Shown in pieces: positions 1 through 11,700 of a DNA stretch of 64,000 nt (position 1 is its first letter; every line of letters starts with the position of its first letter). The stretch is from Rhododendron vialii (lineage: Eukaryota; Streptophyta; Magnoliopsida; Ericales; Ericaceae). The position numbers were made by a program, and so were the translations under genes. The notes beneath the pieces were generated by a model. The model was not told where the DNA came from, searched no databases, and saw only the letters and a list, made by a program, of their open reading frames with translations. Location of the stretch: the NCBI RefSeq assembly GCF_030253575.1, contig NC_080569.1, positions 27,937,501-28,001,500 on the forward strand. Direction: 5' to 3'.

Positions 1-545
1 CTAGAATCAACAGTTTCAAAAGAGATAAAGTGCTAGTTAAAGATAAAAGACAACAAATGCTCAAACGATTAGATGAGATCCAACTAAGTATGAACGCATC
101 AAGGAACTTCCAAATAAACTATAGATCTGACAAACCTCAATGAGTTCCCCCCCCCCCCCCCCCAAAAAAAAATAAATAAATAAATAAATTCATATAGGGT
201 AAGAACACTGTTGACATTGTGGAGCAACATCGTCTCTAAAAGAATTCCTGATTTGTAGATAAATATTGGTTCAAAGACAAAACTAAACTCTCAAGAAAAA
301 TCTCACGAATCAATTCTTTGCCTGAAGAGACGGGAGAAAAACACAACAAACAGAAGAGTATAAGGTCTTCCTCTTCAACAGCCCTACAAGGGTGTGAAAG
401 CCTAGGGGAGAGGGAGAGGAAAGATATTGGCGACTAGGATTTTGTGTTTGTGTGAGAGAGAGAGAGAAAGAGAGAGAGAGTCCAGTCAACTTCACTGATT
501 TAGTTCACCGTGGAGTGTGGTCCAAAATCCTATCCTAATATATAA
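1..545. other. Left flank and start of unit A, no gene
   Basis: Bases 1-32 are unique flank, the rest is the start of unit A. It holds a 17-base poly-C tract at 147-163 (7 C in unit B), a short AAAT run, and GA-rich simple sequence near 450-480. No convincing coding sequence. Confidence 0.6.
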
Positions 546-1422
546 GGGAAAATTTCAAAATACCCCTCAACTTTTACACCAAAATTCAATTAGCCTCCCA
601 ACTTTTAAAAACTTTAATTTTACTCCCAACGTTATCTTCTGTTAATCAAAATGCCTTCTTCCGTCCGAATGACTAACGAATTTCGTTAAAAGCTCTGTTA
701 AATAGCGTCTTGATCGAATTTCGATGATCCGAGCCGCTCAATGTGTTCAAAACTTAATTTTAAAAGTACCCGCTAGAAATCAGCAAAAAAAATGATCGAA
801 AAAAGGGCTTCAGCAAAAAAACTGTTCAGATGAAGCCATTTCCGGTCATTTTTTTTGCTGATTTCTCGCGGGTACTCTTAAAATCACGTTCTAATCACAT
901 TGAGCGACTCGGATCATCGAAATTCAATCGGAAAAGGGGAGGTGCAGACCGAAGCAAAATCCGGACGTCCGGGCTTTGAACAAAATCTTGATCGATCTGC
1001 ACCTCCCCTTTCCCAATCGAATTTTGATGATCCGAACCGCTCAATATAATTCAAATGTGATTTTAAATGTACCCGCGAGAAATCAACAAAAAAAATGATC
1101 GGATATGGCTTCATCTGAATAGTTTTTTATTGAACTATTTCAATAAAAAACTGTTCAGATGAAACCTTTTTCGGTCATTTTTTGCTGATTTCTCGCGGGT
1201 ACCCTTAATATCACATTTTGACAATATTAAGCGGCTCGGATCATCGAAATTCGATCGGGACGCTATTTAACGGAGGCTTTAACGAAATTCGTTAGTTATT
1301 CGGAGGAAATGGTGCGTTTTGATTAACGGAAGATAATGTTGGGAGTAAAATTGAAGTTTTTAAAGGTTGGGAGTCTAATTGAATTTTGGTGTAAAGGTTG
1401 GGGGGTATTTTGAAATTTTACC
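546..1422. mobile_element. Mutator-like fold-back MITE with long terminal inverted repeats
   Basis: The two ends are long inverted copies. The left end starts GGGAAAATTTCAAAATACCC, and the reverse complement of the right end starts GGTAAAATTTCAAAATACCC; the match continues, imperfectly, for roughly 200 bp. The flanks aatatataa (537-545) and agtatataa (1423-1431) form a 9-bp target-site duplication with one mismatch, the length expected for Mutator-type elements. The centre contains further inverted segments, so most of the element can fold on itself. It has no transposase and is absent from unit B at the same site. Confidence 0.8.
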
Positions 1423-1962
1423 AGTATATAAAGCATAAGGTTTAGACCAATTGCAAAAATAGTCTCTTTAGTTTGCTCTCTATCTCAATTTGGTCCCTTT
1501 CATTTCCAAATTGGCTTGATATTGACCTTCAAGTTTTAGATTTGTGTCATTCTAGTGCAATGGATACCATAAGTTAGTTTTTCGACGGAGAGAAACCGTA
1601 CTCGTGTTCCTCCTTAGATCATTGTAGATGGGCATTTAGATACTTTCATTTATTGAGTTACCTCATTAAATAGGAAAATTGTGGGTTCTTATTTGTTATG
1701 GCTTTTCCCTTTCAAATCATTGTATTGTTGCTTATTTCTTTAAGGGTTGAATACAAATCTTCTCCAAGTAAAAATTAAAGACATCACATGACCATGCATT
1801 AAGGTAAACACACACCTAACATATATAATTGCAAAAAACTTGTCACTTATATCCTTATCTGTGATTCAATGGTATTGGTCTTGTTATGGGAATACTATAC
1901 ATAACTATGGTGGTGGAAGAGCAACATGAGGGGAAAAAAGAGAATAAAGAAGAAGAGACTAA

Positions 1963-2279
1963 GAGCATCTCCAATCCATCCTCTAAAATACAAAAATAGA
2001 GAATGGATGTAACATATTGAGAGGAGATTTTGTAATTTATTCTCTCTATTTGCACTTTATGAGAGAATCTTGGAGGGACCCATGGTACTTTTTAGAGATT
2101 TTGTCTCCAAAATGAGAGTATGGTCTCTATTTTTTGAGACCAAATCTCTAGAAAGGACGTTGGGTCCCTCAAATATTCTATCATAAAGTGAAAAAAGATT
2201 AGATAAATTATAAAAAATTTCCTCAATATGTCATATAAATTCTCTATTTTTGTATTTTAGAGATTGGTTGGAGATGCTC
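1963..2279. mobile_element. PIF/Harbinger-type MITE, unit A copy
   Basis: Ends are inverted copies (GAGCATCTCCAATCCA at the left, GGTTGGAGATGCTC at the right), flanked on both sides by TAA, the 3-bp target duplication typical of PIF/Harbinger. The interior is also strongly palindromic. Related copies lie at 19975-20311 and 57837-58188. Confidence 0.78.
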
Positions 2280-2616
2280 TAAGGTGATCCTTGATGAGAA
2301 AAAAATTTGAATTGACAATTTTGCCCCTAAGAATTGGTCACGTGACTTGCACATGGGCTTCCTTTCATACGAAGGTAATTACCACCGTTATTTATTGGGC
2401 TAAATTGACATGTATATAAAGTTTAAAGGTTAAAATTGAGCCAATTGAAAGTGAAGGTACCAAATTGAGACAATAAGAAAACTACAAGGACAATTATGTT
2501 ATTATTAAATTCATGTACATCTCTTTGTAACTGAGTTGGAATAAAAAAATAAAAATAAATTATCGGCAAGTTGCAATATATATAATTACAAATTAACTTT
2601 GCAATGCCACTTCCTC

Positions 2617-2628
2617 TGTATATATACA
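2617..2628 (+). promoter_or_regulatory. TATA box of CLE gene A1
   Basis: A tatatata run about 80 bp upstream of the ATG at 2704. The same run is kept upstream of the truncated copy in unit B. Confidence 0.5.
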
Positions 2629-2703
2629 ACACCAGAATTCTCTCTATAGATCATCACATGCTCTTAGTAGTGTACTTGAAATTTGAGAGAGTAATTGGCT
2701 AGG

Positions 2704-2922
2704 ATGTCAAAGTTGTTGATTTGCACTAGTATTTTTATGTTGGTGTTGATTTCATGTGGGAGAAATACTACTGCAAGGCATGGTCTGAAGCCAATAGGGA
2801 TTGCCAGAGAAGCATTAGAAGTGCATTTCAGAAGACTAGCGGAGGAAAATCCCGACAGGTTGCCTAAAAATCAGCCTGAACGGAACGTACCTGCTGGACC
2901 TGATCAACATCACCACGTTTAG
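2704..2922 (+). CDS. CLE signalling peptide precursor (A1)
   Basis: Single-exon 72-residue precursor of a CLE family peptide hormone. Seen: an N-terminal hydrophobic signal peptide (about residues 3-20, LLICTSIFMLVLISCG), a polar variable region, and near the C-terminus the twelve-residue motif RNVPAGPDQHHH followed by one Val. The R-x-V-P-x-G-P-D core and terminal His residues are the CLE hallmark. Position 9, usually Pro, is Gln here, which is atypical. I chose the ATG at 2704 because the upstream frame has only non-ATG codons and a TATA box sits about 80 bp upstream. CLE peptides are cleaved from secreted precursors and act on leucine-rich-repeat receptor kinases; the receptor and tissue cannot be read here. 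A leaderless paralogue lies at 20726. Confidence 0.85.
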   Translation: MSKLLICTSIFMLVLISCGRNTTARHGLKPIGIAREALEVHFRRLAEENPDRLPKNQPERNVPAGPDQHHHV

Positions 2923-3035
2923 GCAATTGGAGTACTCATTATGGACTTGTATCCAGTCATATATCATGAATATTATCAAGCCCATGATCCGAATTATTAA
3001 CTTAGGCCTTTATAGTTTGCAGTCAATGCATGTGC

Positions 3036-3038
<3 letters not shown>

Positions 3039-3107
<69 letters not shown>
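3039..3107 (+). repeat. (TC)n microsatellite
   Basis: An uninterrupted TC run of 69 bases about 120 bp downstream of the CLE A1 stop. Unit B has the same locus at 74 bases (20927-21000). Open frames across it on either strand are artefacts of the repeat. Confidence 0.95.
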
Positions 3108-3109
<2 letters not shown>

Positions 3110-5029
3110 CATACTCATGGTATATAAAAAGAGCAATACGACATACGTACACTTATACCAACTACGTACACTTTCGACATACACTATACCAAGTGCACTT
3201 TTAAGTGCGATGAAACTATCGAAATGAAAAAGAACTTTGTAAGAGAATATTAAATGCCATATAGATGGAAAATTGTTCTTCAAGAGCCATCAAATCTTTC
3301 AAACTGATCCAATTCTCTTTGGATCTGTTTGTAAGAGTGAAAATAATAGAAAGGAAAAAAAGATACTTTTTCGATGTTTGATTAACATGAAAATGGTAGA
3401 AAGTGTGAGAAAGTATAACTTATGATATGGTTTCATAGCTTTTACTTTCTTGTTAAGAACACAAGATTGTTTTATTTACTTGTGAACGCTGTCACTTGTT
3501 AATTATAACACTTACCATTATGCCTATAATTTTTTTTCTTTTCTACCATGAATCATATGGATTAGTATATTAAGGGTAAGTTGGTAACAATAAAAAAAAA
3601 TTCTTACAAGATTCCCTCAAAACTTTCTTTTCAATCAAACACGTAAAAGTAAATAAATTTCTTTTGACTTTCTTTTATTTTACTTCACTTTCTCTTATTT
3701 TTATTTTCTAGCTTAAATTTTCTTTTTCTCGCTGTTTTTTTTTTTTTTTGTTATTTTTTCCTTTGTTACCCATACGTCGAGATTAAGCTAAAGTTTTGTA
3801 CTTATACCAAGAGAGACAAAGGATCCACAGATGAGCAACTATTCCAACCACGAGGCTTGTTAGCCAAGTGGTCATCCGATCTTGATTACAACACTTTTCT
3901 TGGATGACCAAACTAAACATATGCCTGCAGATTAAAACTTTGGCCAAGAAAAATTCAGTGAGAGAAGAACATGTGACAAATGAAAAAGAGTGACTATTGT
4001 CTTCACATTGCCTCTCCTTTACCATGAATCTTAGATAACAAAGTGTCGATATTATGAATCAATTTCCTGAATGTTGCAGTTGGTAACGCTTCAGTGAACA
4101 AATTTGCAACGTTGATATTACTTGAACGTCTCTTTTGGACATTAATATCCACTCTTCAAGACTTCAAGAGGAATTTTGGTGAAAACGCGCTTAATTCATT
4201 CGCACGCAAATGATTTAACCTGATCTCTTGATTTGCCTTATGCATGCAACATTATTCTCATATACACCATCTATCCCAAAATAATAGGCTTCTATGTAAA
4301 GATGTGTTATTTTTGGATCAACAATTAAAGTACTTGTACATGATTTTTCGAGTTTGTTCGCACCAAATGAAGATCTTTATCAGGTCTCCAATTTGATGTA
4401 GAAAAATTCAAAAAATAAATTATGAACGGAAATGCTTTATTGTTTGAATTTTGATCCAATTCTACATGTCTTTTTGTTGGAGACTATCAAACTGGGACAG
4501 AAGGCATATATAATATTATGGCCATCTTTGAACATAGTTCATTTCTTTCTCGAATACGCTCAATCATAGACCTTAACGAAATGCAGTTCGATCTGATTTG
4601 CCTCATGGAAGATGGGAATTTTTCGACAGTGCTTAGAAGAAGTGACGGCTACTTAATGTTTGTTTCATAGAATTAATGTTATGATACTGCAGTTTCGCAA
4701 TAAGTAAATACATAAGTATCATGTTTGTGAGTACGTGGGCTTTATGCTGATCAAACAAATAGCCGGCATCAGCGTACGTAACTGGTTAAGCGTGCATGAG
4801 ACTTTCATTCATCTATTTGAGAAGATAAGTCCAGGATAGTCATTCCACGAGAATAACACAAAGTTAATGTATAGGATTCAATTATGATGTCTTAGAGTTG
4901 GAGCCAAACTGTATCGTGCATGGCAATGATTTGACAGAGACTACTACATTATCAAGCCAAGTGCATGCATGTATTTAGCAATATAGGAGTCCATAGGAGC
5001 ACCAATTGTACTTAATTATGGTACTTCGG
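3108..5029. other. Intergenic DNA of unit A, no gene found
   Basis: AT-rich DNA with runs of A and T, parallel to 21001-22780 in unit B. I find no coding sequence or clear element ends. Confidence 0.6.
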
Positions 5030-5345
5030 CGGTGGTGGGTTTTGGTCTCGGGCTGTTGGTGTAAGTGAATAGGTTTAGGGTTTTGTTTTTATCTTTTCGG
5101 TTGGGTGTGGTGTTTGGGCTTGGGCTTTTGTTCGTGTGTTAGGGTACCGTTTGTTGGTTCCTTACCAACAGGCTTTTGGGTGTTTTCTTTTGCTGTTTTA
5201 AAACAAAAATTGTGAGGTGATCTGTAGTGATAGGTTGAACTTGTTTTCATTGTATGATGCTCCATTTGGTTGAGCTTGTGTTCTTTGTTTACGCTCCTTG
5301 GTGTATTACTACAGGGTTTGTTTTTGTAAAAAAAAAAAAAAAAGA
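5030..5345 (+). mobile_element. 3' end of a non-LTR retroelement with poly-A
   Basis: GT-rich sequence (gggcttgggcttttg type) ending in a 16-base A run at about 5329-5344, the look of a plant LINE 3' end. Unit B carries the same at about 22780-23097. No coding part remains. It faces another LINE tail that starts at about 5350. Confidence 0.45.
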
Positions 5346-5349
5346 TAGA

Positions 5350-5760
5350 GATTTTTTTTGTGTGGATAACTTAATTAAGATTTTATTAAGAAAAAACCAA
5401 TAACAGGATCACAAGGGGCATATATACCCCGAAACAAAGCCATATACACAGCAAATCCTATCTAAATAAGTTGACTACAACTAGACAGGAAAACAAAGGC
5501 GCAAGAACCAACCAAATTAATACATCAAAACAAGGCACAAACAAGCTTAAGACCTAACCAATTGGTTACAGAGTAACCTATTCTCATCTGACCGCTTCAT
5601 TTTCCGTAAGGAAATTAAGATTCTAGAAATTAAGATTCTAAGATCAGAAGCAGCTGGAGAAATAACCGCATGCTTGAGAATCAAGACAAACACGCTTGAA
5701 ACTTCTCCTATTCCTTTCCATCCATAGATGATATACGGCTGCATGCAGCCACAGAAAATT
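5350..5760 (-). mobile_element. LINE 3' fragment, reverse strand
   Basis: On the - strand the stretch near 5751-5680 reads WLHAAVYHLWMERNRRSFKR, the conserved end of the zinc-binding reverse-transcriptase-associated (zf-RVT) region of plant LINEs. It then decays into stops and ends in a T run on the + strand at about 5352, taken as the poly-A tail. Truncated and inactive; its twin lies at 23100-23485. Confidence 0.65.
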
Positions 5761-5855
5761 TAAAGAGAGAGAATGATATGGATCTTCGTTCACATCAAAC
5801 GATTGAATATTATAGAACTGGTCAAGTGATGTTGTTTATCCATATAAAAGTGTTT

Positions 5856-6106
5856 CAGGACCTTTTCTATGGAGGCTGATTGACGAACAAAGATTTCAAT
5901 TGACATATACTCGATGTGCAAATTGAGCAAAATTTGGTTCTGTCAAGAACTTTCATCCCGAACTCATCCTTTATTTCGATCAGGACCTTTTCTATGGAGG
6001 TTGATTGACAAACAAAGGTTTCAATTGACACATAGTCGATGTTCAAATAGAGCAAAATTAATTTGGTTCCGTTAAGAACTTTCGTCCCGAACCGAACTCA
6101 TCCTTT
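5856..6106. repeat. 125-bp unit repeated twice in tandem
   Basis: Two consecutive units of about 125 bp, each starting caggaccttttctatggagg, at 5856-5980 and 5981-6106. The same pair occurs in unit B at 24851-25098, so the small repeat predates the large duplication. No function seen. Confidence 0.85.
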
Positions 6107-6705
6107 AGACCGTTTGTATTTTTTTTTTTGGTTAGTTTCTACAAGAATTTTGTCATAGACATAACAATATTATATCAAATTGATCATAGTGTAATTCCTT
6201 TATAAAAATCATGGACAAACTGGATCAATAGTTCCATCTTTTATTAAATACTCGCTTAGGCTTTTAGCCCAAATGGAGAGTTTTGTAGCTTGATATAATA
6301 AACGTCGACCTTGGAATTTGAACTATATATTTTATAGTCATGTCATGTTCTTCGTGGATTTCATATTCATCTCACTATCCAGTAATTCATTTCAATAAGT
6401 AGTGACTCGGCCGACAAGATGCATATCCAAACATGCATTCATTAAACTTCTAAGATATCTAAAAATCTAAAATGTAATGATTTCAATCATCAAAGTGGGT
6501 CGTGCATTGACCCACACACAAAAGACATGATCCTTTAGTAAGCGGAGAGGATTCTATTTCTTTTTTATATTCCCTTTGTTGGGGTGGGAGGGCCGGCGGT
6601 GATGCATTTGTCGACATTTACAAGGAGAAATTGACACTGACAATATTTAGGATTTTAAAGTGTTAGAGGAGGGAGTACTAATGATTCGAGTGCCCCTGGG
6701 CCGGC

Positions 6706-6840
6706 CGGGCACCGCCACATGGTGTCAGAGGTCAATCTTCACCACCTCACATTTGCATAAGATCCGTACACTTTATCGCAAGGCTCATGTAATGTATGGC
6801 GGTAAAAGGCTCTCGGACACCATGCATGTGGCGGTGCACC
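6706..6840. repeat. Short inverted-repeat element (hairpin)
   Basis: gcaccgccacatggtgtc at the left is answered by gacaccatgcatgtggcggtgc at the right, about 90 bp apart. Unit B keeps the left arm and loop at about 25703 with substitutions. Probably a small MITE remnant; a short open frame over it is not credible. Confidence 0.45.
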
Positions 6841-7197
6841 AGAAGAATTGAATAATTTTTCGTGGAGAAGGATATTGGATAGCTTTCTTTTTAATAGGTA
6901 CCATGTATAATGGAGTAATAAAAGTTGTTTTAGGCGAACTTTGCCAGATACGGCGCATTTAATCCTAATAAACCTTCTTTTATCCACATTCATCAGAGGT
7001 GACAAGATATAGCAATTCCATGACTAGATTGACATTCATGCTCACGTGAAAAGGGCCGAATCAAAGATTCTGCCTTGGACGAGTTTAAACAAGGACCAAA
7101 AGAGATAAAAATAAAATAAAGAAAGAAAGAAGTTTTCGAAAATGACAAGAAATTCTGAACTAGACAAAAATTATGGGGGCGAAAGGAGTACTTTTCG

Positions 7198-7380
7198 CCA
7201 ATGGGCTCTAGCCTAGTTGGTATCTTCTGGTCCTTCTCATGTGAGAGGCCAAGGTTCGAGCCCCATCATGAGCATTTGGAATTCATAATTATAGATAGCC
7301 TCTGAAACTCATCGTGGACTCTACTAACTCCCTGCTAACTAATGCATATAATATTGTTGTGTGTGTGTGTGTGTGTGGGT
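7198..7380 (+). mobile_element. tRNA-derived SINE-like element
   Basis: Contains an A-box-like block (tagcctagttgg) and, about 45 bp on, a B-box-like block (ggttcgagcccc), the internal RNA polymerase III promoter layout of tRNA-derived SINEs. It does not fold into a credible tRNA. It ends in TG-rich simple sequence near 7363-7378. Related pieces start with the same caatgggctctag at 26165, and similar text lies at 16008 and 29729. Confidence 0.55.
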
Positions 7381-7401
7381 GGGGTTACTATTCATAAGCC
7401 T

Positions 7402-7575
7402 ACGTTGTAGAAGCCTACCTTTGGTTGTATCTTGAATACAACCACACAATCGTTGAGTTAATTGCCCTGGTTGCATAATAATGGAAAGGAGTACTTTTCA
7501 TAAGCCTACCTTTGGTTGTATCTTGAATACAACCACACAATCGTTGAGTCAATTGCCCTTGTCGCATAATAATGT
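7402..7575. repeat. Tandem repeat, about 97-bp unit, two copies
   Basis: Two near-identical units starting agcctacctttggttgtat. Unit B has the counterpart at about 26340-26517. Confidence 0.75.
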
Positions 7576-7981
7576 CATTTGGCAAAGTAGTTTAGGTATG
7601 TATTCTTTTCCATCTTCGTACAGTTACCGGCAGCAGGGGTAGAGTGGAGTCAGGCTTGCAAGTGTTTGGCTTATACATATAGTGAATTTCGTCGATTGAT
7701 CTGGCTTTTACAATCGAACCAATTCGACTGTCAGCATGCAATCTCTGGTCTGGCTATTGATTGGTCTCTATACCTACTCGATCAACCTAATTCCCAGCTG
7801 ATGATTCAGAAATTGTGATGTGTTAGACTATAGTTGTAGGGAACATGATGTGTGCCACATTCATTTTTTAGAGCTGACCATCTATAGCAATACGAAAATC
7901 TAACCTATCATGTGGTTGAGTGCTACCCAGAGAAGCTATGCGGCTTTTGTGATGGAATACAGACTTGAATTATGTAATTCT

Positions 7982-8109
7982 TGTTAGAATAGTTTAGTCC
8001 CACATCGAGTAGTCATGTTATGTAATGGGTCTCAACATAATATAAATAAAGCTCTTTATGTGTTAGGGTTAGTTAACACCCTATACACTTTTCCTTCTCT
8101 CTTACAACA
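7982..8109 (+). repeat. 5' LTR of the Copia element
   Basis: 128 bp, TGTTAG...ACA, identical to the 3' LTR except at 8008. Contains tataaataaag (about 8042), a possible TATA box. Confidence 0.95.
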
Positions 8110-8127
8110 TGATATCAGAGCGGGTTC
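8110..8127 (+). promoter_or_regulatory. Primer-binding site of the Copia element
   Basis: tgatatcagagcgggttc directly follows the 5' LTR. The tatcagagc core matches the 3' end of plant initiator methionine tRNA, the usual primer of Copia elements; the third base differs from the common form. Confidence 0.75.
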
Positions 8128-8224
8128 TTTACTTCAATCTTAAACCACCACAACCCCAGCCTAAACCCTAGCCTCTGTACATAATCCCTAAAATCCTAAT
8201 CCTAGCCTCCGCCTTAACTTTAAC

Positions 8225-8400
8225 CCTAACCGATTACTGTTCACGGCGTACTGTTCACCGATTACTATTCAAGACGTTACTGTTCACCGATTACGGTTCA
8301 TGCCGTACTGTTCACAGATTAATGTTCACGACATACTGTTCACCGATTACTATTCATGACGTTACTGTTCATCGACGTTACTGTTCATCGCGCTGTCCAT
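8225..8400 (+). repeat. Imperfect short tandem repeats in the Copia leader
   Basis: The leader contains about ten spaced copies of tactgttca followed by c/t-g variants (cgatta, cgacgtt), making a degenerate repeat of roughly 15-30 bp between the primer-binding site and gag. Role unknown. Confidence 0.7.
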
Positions 8401-8735
8401 CGCCTTGCTGTTCTGCCTCTGGTATTGTATCTTTGACTACTTATTTGCTAACCTTTTCATGCGTTATCGTCTTCTGGATGTTATTTGTTGATGTTCATGC
8501 AATTGGGTTCAGTTGTTGTTCGCTTTGATTCACAGAGTCTGCAGTTATTAGTTGTGACAGATCTGTTATGTTGGAGTTGCTGATATTGGGTACCGATGCA
8601 GTTTGGTGACGGTGTTAGTATATTAATTGATGTTGTTGATTAGTAGTTACTGATATTCCGCTTGGTTGGTATTGATTTGGTTGCGTACTGGTTATTTACT
8701 AGTTATTGGTTGTTGCCTCTCCGTTGATCGGTAAA

Positions 8736-11700
8736 ATGTCTGAGCAGAAGAAGGATCTTGAGTCTGGTACTGTTTCTAGCTCTGGTTCTACTTTCGTTGG
8801 TAGCTCATCGAGTGGTTCTTGGTCTCGCGAAAGACGCCCTATTACCTCAACACCATTAAATGGGGGCAATTATGTTCTTTGGGCTAAAGCTGTTAAGGTG
8901 TATTATATGGGTCAGTTTAAGGACTCCTATTTGACTGATGAACCTCCTGATGGACCCACATATAGGGCATGGAAAGCTGTTGATGCTCATGTTCGTTCAG
9001 AGTTACGGAATAGTATGACGGAACAGGTTGTCAGTACGCTAATGTTCTGTGATACCGCTAAAGAGGTGTGGACCCAAGCAAAAGAATTATATTCAGGTAT
9101 CGACAATCTCCATCGCACATATGACCTTCATCGGTCTTTCTTTGATATATCTCAAGGTGCTGATTCTTTTGAAGATTATTATGCCAAGTTTCGGCGCATT
9201 TGCAATGAATTAGATATCTGTGAGCCACTATCTATTGATATTCAGGTTATGCGGCGCCAACGTGATCGCATGCGGGTTACTCGTTTCTTATCTGGTGCAT
9301 CATTTGATTTTGGTCCTATGGATAATCAGATTTTGGGGAGTCATGACTTACCTTCTCTTAGCGAGGTATTCAATCGTCTCCGACAGTCGTCGTCTATTTC
9401 TACTCCGACTTCTGGCCATTCTGCTATGAGTTCTACTATTTCTGACGGCTCTGTTTTCTCTGTTAGCTATGGTCGTGGACGCGGCCATGAGTCTGGGTTT
9501 AGTGGTCGTGATCGCAACTATGGGGTGAGCGGTCATGGCTTTGGCAGTTGTGAATCTGGGTTTGGTGGTCATGGTCCTGACTTTGGAGGTCGTGGAGGCC
9601 GTGGTTTTGGTCGCGGCTTTGGTGGCCGTGATTCTGTTTTTGATACTCGTGGAGGTCGCACATCAAGAGGAGGTGGCCGTGGTCGCGATCGTGATTCTAG
9701 ATTTTATACTCATAGTTGGGGAACAAATCATACGGCAGAGTTCTGTTACAATCTTCATGATTTTCCCCAGGCTCATCAGGCTGCTAGCTCTCAAGATACT
9801 GGACAGTTTACTCAATCTTCTGTCGATAGTGTGGCTATTCCAGTTGAGGAGTACCAGCGTTTTTTGTCATTTCAGGATGCGATAGGATCTTCTACTGCTA
9901 CGCTCGCTCAGACCGATACATCTGTTTCTTATGTTGCCTCATCTTCTTCCTCTCCCTGGGTTATTAACTCAGGTGCCACTGATCATATGACTGGTACATC
10001 TATTTTCTTTGATCGATAACCCGTTGGTAGACCATCTAATGTTACCTTAGCTGATGGCTCTACCACGGCTGTTTCTAGTTTTGGTTCCGTCTCTGTCACT
10101 TCCTCTATTACTTTGTCATCTATTTTACATGTTCCTCGTTTACCGTTTAATCTTATGTTTGTGAGCCGCCTTACAAAATCTTTAAACTATTCCGTCACAT
10201 TTCTTCCTCATGGCTGTGTTTTTCAGGATCTCAAGACGGGGAAGAAGATTGGTGGGGGCACTGAGCGAGGTGGCCTATATTACCTGACTGATCCTCAGCC
10301 TGCAGCTCTTCAGACATCAGAATCTCCCTACCAACAGCACTGTCGTCTTGGTCATCCCTCTCTTCAGAGTCTGAAGCACCTTGTGCCCTCCTGTCGTTCC
10401 ATTAATAAGTTGGTTTGTGAAGTTTGTGAGTTTAGTAAACACCGTAGAGTCACTTTTTTACCTAAGGTTGAGCGTCGCGCGCCACGTCCTTTTCAGTTAG
10501 TTCATTCAGACATTTGGGGGCCTATTCATATGCCCAGTGTTTCTAGTTTTCAGTATTACATTATTTTTGTGGATGATTTTTCTCGTATCACATATCTTTA
10601 TTTAATGAAAGAGTGATCTGAATTGAAATCCGTTTTTCAAACTTTTTACATGGAAGTCAAAACTCAATTTGATACTTCTGTTAAGATATTTCGTTCAGAT
10701 AATGCCCGCAAATATTTTCACCATCTACTTTCTCAGCTTTTCGCTGATCATGGCATTGTCCACCAATCGTCGTGCTCTCGGACCCCACAACAAAATGGAG
10801 TTGCTGAGCGCAAAATTAGGCACTTATCTGAGGTTATGCGTGCTCTATTATTTCAAATGCAGGTTCCTAAGTCCTATTGGAATGACGCCATTCTCACTGC
10901 ATGTTACCTAATTAACCGTATGCCTTCTACGGTCTTAGGTGGTCAGGTTCCCCATACGGTGTTATTTCCTGGTCAGCCTCTCCACTCTCTCCCTCCTCGA
11001 GTTTTCGGGTGTACCTGTTATGTTCACGCTTTTGACCCTGATAGGAGTAAACTTGATCCTCGGTCTCTTAAGTGTATCTTTCTGGGATACTCACACACCC
11101 AAAAAGGATATCGTTGTTACTCTCATTCTTTACGTCATCACTTTGTCTGTGCTGATGTCACGTTTAAGGAGTCGTTGCCATATTACTCGGATCCTGTTAC
11201 TACTACCGACCTTCTTCCCCTTGAGTCTGTATTACCTATGTCTGTTCCTACTGGCACTGTTTCACCCAACCCTTTGCAGGTATATATTCGTCGTTTTTCG
11301 GCACCAGCATCGTCTCTGCCTCCGCCTCCTAATCCACTCCAGTTTGCCGAAATCTCCGTGCCCATGCCTCTGTCTTCTCCCCCGTCGCCGGATCCACCTG
11401 GCCCTTGTTATCCGACTCGTGAGAATCGTCGTCCCCCCGGTAAAATATGGTTATACTAATATCTCGGGCACTTTTCATCCTATTTCTCGATTTATCTCTT
11501 ATGCTCATCTCTCTCCATCCCTTCGTGCTTTCACTACTACTGTTTCCTCTGTTTATGTTCCTAAAAATGTTCAGAAGGCAATATCCAGGTCTGAGTGGCG
11601 GATAGCTATGGTGGATGAAATGTCTGCTCTTCATACTAATGGCACATGAGAGTTGGTTACTCTTCCAGCTTGAAAATCTACTGTTGGCTGTCGTTGAGTT

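Noticed and set aside
2927..3283. Open frames on both strands across the TC repeat (also 20766-21089)
   Set aside because: They are dinucleotide-repeat translations (Ser-Leu or Arg-Glu runs), not genes.
7198..7265. Possible tRNA gene
   Set aside because: A and B boxes are present but the arms do not pair into a cloverleaf and the sequence recurs with decay; it fits a SINE.
9348..9885. Open frames in other phases and on the reverse strand over the Copia gag region
   Set aside because: Shadows of the Gly/Arg-rich gag frame.
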